In this document: piece by piece, positions 7,211 through 13,444 of the stretch | How the letters are laid out: each line of letters begins with the position of its first letter | How positions within the stretch are numbered: the stretch's first letter is position 1 | Assembly (NCBI GenBank): GCA_937959175.1 | Contig: CALGAS010000179.1 | Location: 1-13,444 of the forward strand | Direction: 5' to 3' | DNA length: 13,444 nucleotides | Source of the DNA: an uncultured bacterium | GTDB lineage: Bacteria > Planctomycetota > Planctomycetia > Pirellulales > UBA1268 | Made by a program: the position numbers and the translations under genes | The notes under the pieces: model-generated | The model's database searches: none | The model's input: only the letters and a program-made list of their open reading frames with translations | What the model was told of the DNA's origin: nothing

Positions 7211-7246
7211 GACCGCCCGCGGTTCCCGCCGGAGCCGCGGGCGGTC
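7211..7246 (+). terminator. Perfect 12-bp hairpin between regulator and kinase
   Basis: GACCGCCCGCGG (7211-7222) is the exact reverse complement of CCGCGGGCGGTC (7235-7246), separated by a 12-nt loop. TTGCTGAT follows, which is not a proper U-tract. It may be a weak or partial terminator, or an mRNA-stabilising stem that sets the ratio of regulator to kinase. The kinase ribosome site begins only 15 nt after it. Confidence 0.55.
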
Positions 7247-7270
7247 TTGCTGATATCCCCGGAGGAATCC

Positions 7271-8356
7271 TTGATCGTGTCCAAGAACCATGACGTCCGA
7301 CCGGCCGCCCGCGGCTCGGGCGTGGCCCTGGCCCTGGCGGACGGGACGACGCTGCTCCTCTCCCCGGCCGGCTGCCGGCTGCTCGCCCGCGCGGTGCTTG
7401 CGGAGCTGGCTGGTCGTCACGACGCGGGGGCCTCCTGGCTGGCCGCTCGCGGCGACCCTGCCGTGGCCGCCTGGGCGACCGCCGGCTCCGCTGCGGCCCA
7501 ACCCGTCGACCGAATCGAGCGGCTTCGCAGCTCGCTCGTGGTGGCAGCCAGCTCGTCAGCTGACGTCCCCGCCGCACCGGCCGCGGTCCCCTGCCCGGAT
7601 GCCGAACTCCTCCTCGACGCGGTCGCGGCCGGCCGTGCCCACGCCGACCTCCGCCAGCGGTTTGAGGAGCGGCTCGCGGAAGCCCGGCTGGCCGCCGTCC
7701 GCGAACTGGCCTACGGCGCCGGCCACGAGATCAACAATCCCCTGGCCAACATCGCGGCCCGGGCCCAGGCCTTGCTCCGCGACGAACGGCAGCCGGAACG
7801 CCGCCGCCGCCTGGCGACGATCGTCGACCAGGCGTTCCGGGCCCGCGACATGATCGGCGGACTGATGCTCTTCGCCCGGCCACCTCGTCCGGAGCCCGAT
7901 GAGACCACGGTCGATGATCTGTTGCGGCCGGTGCTGGCCGGCCTCGCCTCGCAGGCCGAGCAGCGGGGCATTCGGCTCCACTACCTCCCGGCATCGCAAC
8001 GACTCCGGCTGTTTGTCGATCCGACGCAGGTGGGCGAGGCGATCCGCATGCTGGCGGTTAACGCGCTGGAGGCCGTGGCCGAAGGGGGCTGTGTCGAGTT
8101 CGCCGGCGAGGGCGAGACCGCCGGGCCCCGGGCTCGAATCATCGTCGCCGACGACGGCCCCGGCATGGATTCCGAAACCGCCGCGACCGCTGGGGATCCG
8201 TTTTTCAGCGGCCGGGAGGCCGGTCGCGGGATCGGCCTCGGTCTGCCCAAGGCCCGCCGGCTGATCGAGTCGAGCGGTGGCAGCCTCGAGATCGAGTCGC
8301 GTCCTGGCCAGGGCACGCGTTGCATTCTCGACCTGCCGGCTGCCCGTTCTGCCTAG
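7271..8356 (+). CDS. Soluble sensor histidine kinase
   Basis: A 361-residue histidine kinase with no transmembrane segment, so it probably senses a cytoplasmic signal or a partner protein. The phosphorylated histidine is H152 in GAGHEINNPLANIAARAQALL. The ATP-binding domain has the N box around N264 (LAVNALEAV), G1 DDGPGM (294-299), a DPFFSGREAGRG segment, and G2 GRGIGLGL (318-325). Residues 1-130 form an input region I do not recognise; a short helix (about 122-145) links it to the H box. The TTG at 7271 is favoured because GGAGG (7261-7265) lies 5 nt upstream; a GTG at 7277 is the alternative. The TTG at 7247 would sit immediately after the hairpin stem and has no ribosome site. It probably phosphorylates the adjacent HTH-REC regulator. 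Confidence 0.9.
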   Translation: MIVSKNHDVRPAARGSGVALALADGTTLLLSPAGCRLLARAVLAELAGRHDAGASWLAARGDPAVAAWATAGSAAAQPVDRIERLRSSLVVAASSSADVPAAPAAVPCPDAELLLDAVAAGRAHADLRQRFEERLAEARLAAVRELAYGAGHEINNPLANIAARAQALLRDERQPERRRRLATIVDQAFRARDMIGGLMLFARPPRPEPDETTVDDLLRPVLAGLASQAEQRGIRLHYLPASQRLRLFVDPTQVGEAIRMLAVNALEAVAEGGCVEFAGEGETAGPRARIIVADDGPGMDSETAATAGDPFFSGREAGRGIGLGLPKARRLIESSGGSLEIESRPGQGTRCILDLPAARSA

Positions 8357-8435
8357 GGGCACGCTGCCGCGGCCGCAAAGTCCCCCCATGTTTCCTGGGG
8401 TGCCGAGCAGCGGTCGCCATGCGGGCTGTTGGGCC

Positions 8436-8452
8436 GCTCGGGTGGCCCGAGC
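8436..8452 (+). terminator. GC-rich hairpin after the kinase gene
   Basis: GCTCGGG (8436-8442) pairs perfectly with CCCGAGC (8446-8452) around TGG. It sits 80 nt after the kinase stop and just before the promoter candidate of the cyclase gene. ACTTGTCG follows, with no U-tract. It is a plausible but unproven end of the kinase transcript. Confidence 0.35.
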
Positions 8453-8454
8453 AC

Positions 8455-8483
8455 TTGTCGATCGGGGGGGGTTTTTCTATTCT
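8455..8483 (+). promoter_or_regulatory. Promoter candidate for the cyclase-hpnH operon
   Basis: TTGTCG (8455-8460) and TATTCT (8478-8483) are 17 nt apart. The -35 match is weak and the -10 is four of six. The spacer contains a run of eight G followed by five T (8464-8476), an unusual homopolymer pair for a promoter spacer and a likely site of slippage. Transcription would begin about 20-30 nt before the first ATG. Confidence 0.4.
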
Positions 8484-8513
8484 CCCAGGCGATTTTCGGG
8501 CCGCAGGCACGGG

Positions 8514-10706
8514 ATGACGGATCATCCGCAGGTGCTGGTCGACAGGGATGGACGGATGACATTTACCGGATCCAACGCCGGTCTCGTCGAGACTGCCAGC
8601 CGGGGAGCCGGAATCGGGCCCACGGCACGGTCGTGGCACCGCTCGGGGACCGTGGCGGCCTCGCCCGGCCCACCACCGCCGCGCAGCCCGAGCCAGGCGG
8701 CCAGCCTCACCGCCGCATGGCTCCGCGACCGCCAGTGGGCCGACGGTCACTGGCGAGGCCCGCTCGAGGGCGACACGATCCTCGAAAGCGAGTACCTGTT
8801 GCTGCTGGCCTGGGCCGACCGGCTAAGGGGCTCGTTTCCGGCGGCCGCCGCCCGCCGAATCCTGGCCGAGCAGCTCCCTGAGGGCGGCTGGGCCATCTAT
8901 CCGGGCGGCCCGGTCGACATCAGCGCGAGCGTGAAGGCCTATCTCGCCCTCAAGGTGACCGGCCACGACCCTGACTCGCCGCCGCTGCAGCGGGCCCGGC
9001 GGGCGATCGCGGCCGCGGGCGGCCCCTGGGCGGTCAACAGTTTCACGAAGTTCTACCTCGCCCTACTCGGGCAGATGCCGTATTCGGCGTGTCCGGCGGT
9101 GCCACCGGAGATGGTGCTCTTGCCCGATTGGTTTCCGGTCAATCTCTACCGGGTCTCCGCCTGGTCACGGACGATGATCGTGCCCCTCTCGCTGATGTGG
9201 GCCTTCAAGCCGCTCCGACAGCCGCCGGCGGGGCATGGCATCGAAGAACTTTTTGCCGAAGCCCCGCCCGGCCAACGCCGCGAGCAGGAGGGTGGCTGGG
9301 CCCGGTTTTTTCGCGGGGTCGATCGCCTCATGAAGGCCTGCGAGGCGATCGGGCTGACACCCCTGCGACCGCGGGCCGTACAGGCCTGCCGCCGCTGGAT
9401 GCTCGAACGCTTCGACGGCAGCGACGGCCTCGGCGCCATCTTTCCGCCGATCGTCTGGAGCATCATCGCCCTGCGGAGCCTTGGCTGCGACGACGATTCA
9501 CCCGAGGTCCGGGAGAGCTGGCGACAGCTAGAACGGCTCGTCGAGCGAGGCTCCTACGGCGAAGTCCGGGTGGAGCCATGCCGCTCACCCGTCTGGGACA
9601 CCGCCATCACTGTGATCGGGCTGGTCGAGGCCGCCGCCATGCCCGAGCGGATGCAGGGCAGTTCACACCTGGACGAACCTGATCTGGACGAACCTGATCT
9701 GGACGAGGCCGACGCAGACGCCCTTCGCGCGGCCCGCCGCGGAATCGACTGGCTGCTCGACCACGAAGTGAACGTCGTCGGCGACTGGGCCAGGGGCCTG
9801 TCGGCCGCGGAGCGGCCGGCCGCTACCGGATGGAGCTTCCAGTACGCCAACCGCTTCTATCCCGACATCGACGACACGGCGATGGTGGTGATTGCCCTGG
9901 CGACCTGGCAACGGCGGCAGCGTTCGGTTGCGGCCGGCTCGTCCCTGGAGGCAGTCAGCGAGCGGACTCGCCGTGAGCGGGTCGAGGCCGCGATCGCGCG
10001 GGGCCGCCGCTGGCTGCTGGCGATGCAGAGTTCGGACGGCGGCTGGGGCGCCTTTGATCGCGACAACGACATGCAGCTGCTCTGCAAGGTGCCGTTCGCC
10101 GACCACAACGCGATGATCGACCCCAGCACGCCCGATATCGCCGGCCGCGTGCTGGAGGCGCTCGGCAAGACCGGCCTTGGCATCGGTCATCCGGCGGTCG
10201 ATCGGGGCATCGCCTATCTCCGGCAGACGCAGGAACCGGCGGGTGGCTGGTTCGGCCGGTGGGGCGTCAACTACGTGTACGGGACCTGGCAGGCCCTCGA
10301 GGGACTACGGGCCGTCGGCGTCAGCGGCGACGATCCGCTCGTCGCCCGAGCCGCTGATTGGCTCGAGGATCATCAGCAGCCCGACGGCGGCTGGGGCGAG
10401 TCGCCGGAAAGCTACGCCGACCCAGCCCTGGCCGGTATCGGTCCGGTCACCGCCTCGCAGACCGCCTGGGGCATCGCCGGCCTGGTGGCAGCCGGCCGCG
10501 GCCGGTCGTCGGCCGTCTCCCGCGGCATTGGCTGGCTCACCGAGCGGCAGCAGGGCGACGGCTCGTGGGCGCAGGAGGAGTTCACCGGCACCGGCTTCCC
10601 GCTGGTCTTCTACCTTCGCTACCATTACTACCCCGTCTACTTCCCGCTGGTAGCCCTTGCCCGGGCGGCGGCCGCGAGCCTTGGGAACCGGGAGCGGGTC
10701 GCATGA
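8514..10706 (+). CDS. shc: Squalene-hopene cyclase
   Basis: Cyclises squalene to hopene (and hopanol) at the membrane, the committed hopanoid step. The 730-residue product has the protonating DXDD motif as DIDD (451-454), followed by TA as in squalene cyclases rather than the D-C-T-A of oxidosqualene cyclases. QW-type repeats are visible: RQWADGHW (73-80), QSSDGGWGAF (505-514), QTQEPAGGWFGRWG (571-584), HQQPDGGWGES (620-630), RQQGDGSW (678-685). The C-terminal block GFPLVFYLRYHYYPVYFPLVAL is typical. About 60 non-conserved Pro-rich residues precede the first helix. The ATG at 8514 is the longest plausible start; ATG 8556, with AGGGA 7 nt upstream, gives 716 residues and may be the true one. 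An acidic LDEPD tandem repeat lies at residues 386-398. Its stop overlaps the start of hpnH. Confidence 0.93.
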   Translation: MTDHPQVLVDRDGRMTFTGSNAGLVETASRGAGIGPTARSWHRSGTVAASPGPPPPRSPSQAASLTAAWLRDRQWADGHWRGPLEGDTILESEYLLLLAWADRLRGSFPAAAARRILAEQLPEGGWAIYPGGPVDISASVKAYLALKVTGHDPDSPPLQRARRAIAAAGGPWAVNSFTKFYLALLGQMPYSACPAVPPEMVLLPDWFPVNLYRVSAWSRTMIVPLSLMWAFKPLRQPPAGHGIEELFAEAPPGQRREQEGGWARFFRGVDRLMKACEAIGLTPLRPRAVQACRRWMLERFDGSDGLGAIFPPIVWSIIALRSLGCDDDSPEVRESWRQLERLVERGSYGEVRVEPCRSPVWDTAITVIGLVEAAAMPERMQGSSHLDEPDLDEPDLDEADADALRAARRGIDWLLDHEVNVVGDWARGLSAAERPAATGWSFQYANRFYPDIDDTAMVVIALATWQRRQRSVAAGSSLEAVSERTRRERVEAAIARGRRWLLAMQSSDGGWGAFDRDNDMQLLCKVPFADHNAMIDPSTPDIAGRVLEALGKTGLGIGHPAVDRGIAYLRQTQEPAGGWFGRWGVNYVYGTWQALEGLRAVGVSGDDPLVARAADWLEDHQQPDGGWGESPESYADPALAGIGPVTASQTAWGIAGLVAAGRGRSSAVSRGIGWLTERQQGDGSWAQEEFTGTGFPLVFYLRYHYYPVYFPLVALARAAAASLGNRERVA
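9669..9706 (+). repeat. 15-bp in-frame tandem repeat inside the cyclase gene
   Basis: CTGGACGAACCTGAT occurs at 9669-9683 and 9684-9698 exactly, and its first 8 bases recur at 9699-9706. It encodes LDEPD twice and then LDE. The repeat lies in an acidic linker about 55 residues before the DIDD motif. Because the unit is a multiple of three, copy number can vary without breaking the frame. Confidence 0.95.
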
Positions 10707-11821
10707 GCGTGCCGATCGGACAGATGGTGGCAGTGATTCGCCACGTGGTCACGCAGCGACTGCGGGGCAACCCCCGCTATCCGCTGGTGCTGATGCTCGA
10801 GCCGCTGTTTCGCTGTAACCTCGCCTGCGGAGGCTGCGGCAAGATCCAGCACCCGCCCGACATCCTCCGCTCCCACCTGACGCCCGAACAGTGCTTCACG
10901 GCGGTGGACGAGTGCGGTGCGCCGATTGTGTCGATCCCCGGGGGTGAGCCGCTGCTCCACCCCCAGATCGAGCAGATCGTGGCCGGGATCGTGGCCCGCA
11001 AGAAATACCTCTATCTCTGCACCAACGCCCTGAAGCTCGAGGAAATGCTGCCGCACTTCCGGCCCTCCCGCTACCTCGCCTTCTCGGTGCACCTCGACGG
11101 CCCCCGCGAGGAACACGACCAGGCCGTCTGCCGGGAGGGCGTCTATGAGCGGGCGGTGGCGGCGATTCGAGCGGCCCGGCGGGCCGGCTTCCGGGTCACG
11201 ACCAACTCGACGCTCTTCGCCCACGCCGATCCGGCCCGCTACCGGCAGTTCTTTGACACGGTCATGGACCTCGGCGTCGAGGGGATGATGATCTCGCCCG
11301 GCTATTCCTACGCCAAGGCACCCGACCAGGAACACTTCCTTCCCCGCGACCGAAGTCAGTCTCTGTTTCGCCGTATTCTCGACAACCCGGCTCGTGGCTG
11401 GCGGTTCAACCAGTCGCCGGTGTTCCTCGAGTTTCTCAAAGGTGCCTGGGACCTCGAGTGTCGGCCCTGGGGCACGCCGACCTACAACCTTTTCGGCTGG
11501 CAGCGGCCCTGCTACCTGCTCGACGAGGGCTACGCGACGAGCTTTCGGGAGTTGATGGAGCAGACCGACTGGGACGCCTACGGTCGCGCCAGCGGCAATC
11601 CGAAGTGTGCCGACTGCATGGTGCACTGCGGCTACGAGCCGGCGGCCGTCGAGGCCACCTTCGGCTCGCTTGGAGGCCTGCTGGCCACCGCCCGGCTGGT
11701 GCTCTTTGGGCCTCCGCGGGCCACGCCCGAGACGGGCCCCGAACCGGCCCCGGCCAGTCCTGGGCTCCGGATCCAGGCCAACGGCCTCCCTGCCCTGCCG
11801 GTGATCGACCGGGTCGCCTGA
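10703..11821 (+). CDS. hpnH: Hopanoid radical SAM protein HpnH (adenosylhopane synthase)
   Basis: HpnH adds the 5'-deoxyadenosyl group of SAM to hopene (diploptene), giving adenosylhopane, the first step to extended (C35) hopanoids. The 372-residue product has the cluster motif CNLACGGC (C38, C42, C45) and a following GKIQ. It also has the SAM-binding SIPGGEPLLHPQI region, the segments FSVHLDGPREEHD and ISPGYSYAKAPDQEHFL, and the C-terminal cysteine block CADCMVHCGYEP, all typical of HpnH. A Pro-rich tail of about 45 residues follows. The ATG overlaps the cyclase stop (ATGA), and GGGAG at 10690-10694 lies 8 nt upstream, so the start is firm and the two genes are co-translated. The usual length is 330-380 residues. 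Confidence 0.95.
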   Translation: MSVPIGQMVAVIRHVVTQRLRGNPRYPLVLMLEPLFRCNLACGGCGKIQHPPDILRSHLTPEQCFTAVDECGAPIVSIPGGEPLLHPQIEQIVAGIVARKKYLYLCTNALKLEEMLPHFRPSRYLAFSVHLDGPREEHDQAVCREGVYERAVAAIRAARRAGFRVTTNSTLFAHADPARYRQFFDTVMDLGVEGMMISPGYSYAKAPDQEHFLPRDRSQSLFRRILDNPARGWRFNQSPVFLEFLKGAWDLECRPWGTPTYNLFGWQRPCYLLDEGYATSFRELMEQTDWDAYGRASGNPKCADCMVHCGYEPAAVEATFGSLGGLLATARLVLFGPPRATPETGPEPAPASPGLRIQANGLPALPVIDRVA

Positions 11822-11870
11822 GGCCGCAGGCTCAGGGCGAGCCCGGGCCATCCCGCCGGACGCTCGCTGC

Positions 11871-11887
11871 GGGCTCGGCGCGAGCCC
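11871..11887 (+). terminator. GC-rich hairpin after hpnH
   Basis: GGGCTCG (11871-11877) pairs with CGAGCCC (11881-11887) around GCG, 50 nt after the hpnH stop. GGATTCC follows, with no U-tract. It is a possible transcript end for the cyclase-hpnH operon, or part of the repeat cluster that follows. Confidence 0.35.
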
Positions 11888-11909
11888 GGATTCCTTGCGG
11901 GCGAGGGTT

Positions 11910-11958
11910 GGAAAAGGGTACAGGCACCTCGCTTCGCTCGGAGCCAGTCCCCTTTTCC
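11910..11958. repeat. REP-like imperfect palindrome
   Basis: GGAAAAGGG (11910-11918) is the exact reverse complement of CCCTTTTCC (11950-11958). Inside, GGCACC and GGAGCC can pair with one A-A mismatch around TCGCTTCGCTC, itself near a mirror repeat. The whole 49-nt unit can fold into a long two-part stem. From memory, similar sequences that pair a GGTGCCTGT half with a GGGGACTGG half are scattered through planctomycete genomes; I cannot confirm this without a search. No transposase is present here. Confidence 0.7.
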
Positions 11959-11963
11959 ATAGA

Positions 11964-12026
11964 AGCCCCCCGGCGCGAGCCGGGGGGACTGCGGGCCGTT
12001 GGGCACTCCCGGTCCCCGGAAGCCCG
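11964..12026 (+). repeat. Hairpin repeat copy B
   Basis: CCCCCCGGC (11966-11974) pairs with GCCGGGGGG (11979-11987) around GCGA, a GNRA-type tetraloop, and would be very stable. The downstream sequence GCGGGCCGTTGGGC (11991-12004), then TCCCGGTCCCCGGAAGCCCG, matches copy C (12091-12144). The first 47 nt match the reverse complement of copy A at the left window edge with only about three differences. Copies B and C share 3' bases that copy A may have beyond the window edge. Confidence 0.85.
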
Positions 12027-12090
12027 GGCAACCGTTCACCACCAACCCGCCCCAAACGCTGTCACGACCAAGCGACCCCTGGTGGCTACC

Positions 12091-12144
12091 CGCGCCCCCG
12101 GGGGGACGGCGGGCCGTTGGGCCTTCCCGGTCCCCGGAAGCCCG
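12091..12144 (+). repeat. Hairpin repeat copy C, degenerate left arm
   Basis: GCGGGCCGTTGGGC (12109-12122) and the following TCCCGGTCCCCGGAAGCCCG (12125-12144) are identical to the same part of copy B. The 5' hairpin is damaged: only CCCCCGGGGGG remains, without the loop. B and C are direct repeats about 118 nt apart, with unrelated sequence between them. It looks like an older or partial copy. Confidence 0.75.
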
Positions 12145-12147
12145 CAC

Positions 12148-12567
12148 ATGCCCTCACTGCCCGAAGCCGTGATCGTCCCGTGCTTGTCACCTGTGGCGGG
12201 GATTTTCACGCTTGATCACCAAAGCTTTACTACACCGGTCGCGGACAGCCGCCTCACCACGGATCGCTCGGTTGCCCACTGACGTCTGTTCAAAACTCGG
12301 CGACGAGGCAGTTGCCCGGTGCTGAAGTCGCTCGCCTTTGAAACGGATCATTCAACACGAGCCTTTGCCGGTATTTCGCGTTCGCCGCACGGCTTCTGCC
12401 GCACCGTTTCAGCCGCGTACCGAGAGTGCAAAAAACAACCGAATCTTTGCATGAATAGCAGTTTTTTCTTCAGGTCCGATTGCCTAACGTGCTGGAGTGA
12501 GGGTGCTTTGGCGAAAGCCGTGGCTTGCGGCTCGTCACTGTTTCCAACACTTTTTCAACGGCCACCA
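12148..12567. other. Non-coding stretch with lower GC before the small membrane protein
   Basis: No recognisable gene, RNA or mobile element. Base composition drops from the GC-rich level of its surroundings. An open frame crosses 12319-12567 into the next gene, but it encodes no recognisable protein segment. AAAAAAC (12430-12436) and GTTTTTT (12461-12467) are complementary across a 24-nt loop. No good promoter boxes are visible, though the A/T-rich part between 12425 and 12475 is the likeliest place for one. Confidence 0.5.
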
Positions 12568-12966
12568 ATGCACTCGCGTACCCGCTTCACCAACGTCCCG
12601 ATCGCTTTCCGCCGCTGGATCTCGCACCCGTTGGCTCTCATCGCCATGGTATCGGTGGCGACGGCAGCGCTGCCGACCGTCCCATGCCTGGCCGAAGATG
12701 CCGCCGACTCAGACTTCCTCACGCCGGCGTCTTTTGACGACACCCTGAGCGACGACTGGTCGCTCACGCCTGGCCAGACCCGACTCCTCACGGCGGTTGG
12801 CGTCGTGGCTGGGATGGTCGGCTTCGCGGCACTTGCAGCCTTCATCGTGACCCGGCTCGGCGATCGCGGTCCCTCCGGCCCGCCTGCCCCACTGGCCGAC
12901 CTCACGGCTCCGGCCCTGCGAAGCCGCCCCGAGCCAGCCCCGCCCGAGCCCGCCGAGTCGCCCTGA
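12568..12966 (+). CDS. Small exported/membrane-anchored protein of unknown function
   Basis: I do not recognise this 132-residue protein. Residues 1-42 look like a signal peptide: basic start (MHSRTRF, later RR), hydrophobic LALIAMVSVATAALP, and a possible signal peptidase site after CLA (40-42), before EDAADSD. The mature part begins with an acidic stretch, has one hydrophobic segment (LLTAVGVVAGMVGFAALAAF, about 72-91), then RLGDRG and a Pro-rich tail ending in PAPPEPAESP. It would be a small single-span inner-membrane protein with a short Pro-rich cytoplasmic or periplasmic end. The start at ATG 12568 is chosen for the signal peptide; no ribosome site is visible, and an ATG at 12451 would bury the signal. 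It converges with the kinase remnant, 34 nt away. Confidence 0.6.
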   Translation: MHSRTRFTNVPIAFRRWISHPLALIAMVSVATAALPTVPCLAEDAADSDFLTPASFDDTLSDDWSLTPGQTRLLTAVGVVAGMVGFAALAAFIVTRLGDRGPSGPPAPLADLTAPALRSRPEPAPPEPAESP

Positions 12967-13000
12967 CGAGCGAGCCGGACGCGCTGGCCTGCCGAGGGTT

Positions 13001-13444
13001 CTAGAGCCCCTGCTCCCGCACGAGCCGGGCCGCGTCGAGGGCCGCCCCGCGGGCTCCGGCCGAGTCGCCGTCGCGGATCACGTGGATCGGCAGATCGGCC
13101 TGCTCCTCCCGCTGCCCCGGCATTCCCGCCCGGATCTCGGCGACAAACCAGCTGCGAAACGCCTCGCCCGTCTCGACCGCCCCGCCCCCGACGAAGACCG
13201 CCGCGGGATCGAAGACATTGATCATCTCGTCGAAGAAGAGCCCCAGGGCCCGGGCCTGCACCTGAAAGATTTCCCGGCACATCGCGTCGCCCCGTTCGGC
13301 CAGCCCGCGAACCCGCGTCGCGGCCGCGGCGATGTCGCGATCAGCGGCCAGCGGGTGGTCGGGATGACGGGCGAGGAAGTGAGGCAGCAGCGACCGCCGG
13401 ATCGCCGTCAGCGAGCAGAGTCACTCCAGGTCGCCGGTCCGGCC
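13001..13444 (-). pseudogene. ROK-family sugar kinase, 3' part, frame broken by TGA
   Basis: This is the C-terminal part of a ROK (repressor/ORF/kinase) family protein running off the right edge. Reading the minus strand from the edge gives GRTGDLE, a TGA at 13421-13423, then LCSLTAIRRSLLPHFLARHP and on through ALGLFFDEMINVFDPAAVFV to a TAG at 13001-13003. The start aligns with the ROK motif CGXXGCXE, with D for the zinc cysteine, and homology continues unbroken across the TGA. FDPAAVFVGGGAVETG is the usual ROK GGG segment. After the TGA the only ATG restart is at 13282, giving 93 residues without a kinase fold. This suggests a nonsense mutation or a base error. Family identity is good; the pseudogene status is less sure. 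Confidence 0.65.

Noticed and set aside
5522..7501. Long minus-strand open frame of 659 codons
   Set aside because: It is antisense to the UbiC-like, regulator and kinase genes and shows no protein family; GC-rich DNA often leaves such frames open.
8277..8513. Longer N terminus for the cyclase
   Set aside because: It would overlap the kinase gene and the promoter candidate, and the cyclase family has no such extension.
11458..12282. Plus-strand frame of 274 codons overlapping the end of hpnH
   Set aside because: Its first part is hpnH out of frame and the rest translates the repeat elements; no family is visible.
13001..13282. A free-standing 93-residue gene
   Set aside because: It is only the C-terminal part of a ROK protein; homology continues upstream of its ATG.

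Overview
The window is GC-rich DNA whose gene content points to a bacterium of the Planctomycetota (Pirellulales-like). This is inferred from three things: squalene-hopene cyclase beside an HpnH radical SAM enzyme, a response regulator with an excisionase-like HTH in front of its receiver domain, and GC-rich REP-like hairpin repeats between genes. It looks chromosomal. I see no phage, plasmid, transposase, CRISPR, tRNA or rRNA genes.

Left part (1-3622). A hairpin repeat at the left edge precedes queC (minus strand) and queF (plus strand), two enzymes of queuosine-precursor synthesis. They are divergent with only 18 nt between their start codons. A TIM-barrel sugar phosphate isomerase/epimerase-like protein and a HemW/HemN-like radical SAM protein follow queF with short gaps, so the three may form one transcription unit.

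Middle part (3761-8356). A 603-residue protein joins a DUF116-like domain to a polyprenyl diphosphate synthase. It overlaps by ATGA a small chorismate-lyase-like (UbiC-fold) protein. Together they suggest a prenyl donor and an aromatic acceptor made side by side. After a 421-nt leader with a promoter candidate come an HTH-REC response regulator and a soluble histidine kinase, separated by a 78-nt spacer that holds a perfect 12-bp hairpin.

Hopanoid part (8514-11821). Squalene-hopene cyclase and HpnH overlap by ATGA and should be co-translated. They would cyclise squalene to hopene and then attach an adenosyl group, the first step towards extended hopanoids. The squalene-forming genes (hpnCDE or squalene synthase) are not in the window.

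Right part (11822-13444). A 746-nt non-coding stretch carries several hairpins, a REP-like element and two copies of the repeat seen at the left edge, here inverted. It is followed by a small membrane protein of unknown function. Convergent to that is the 3' part of a ROK-family kinase whose frame is broken by an in-frame TGA just before the window ends.
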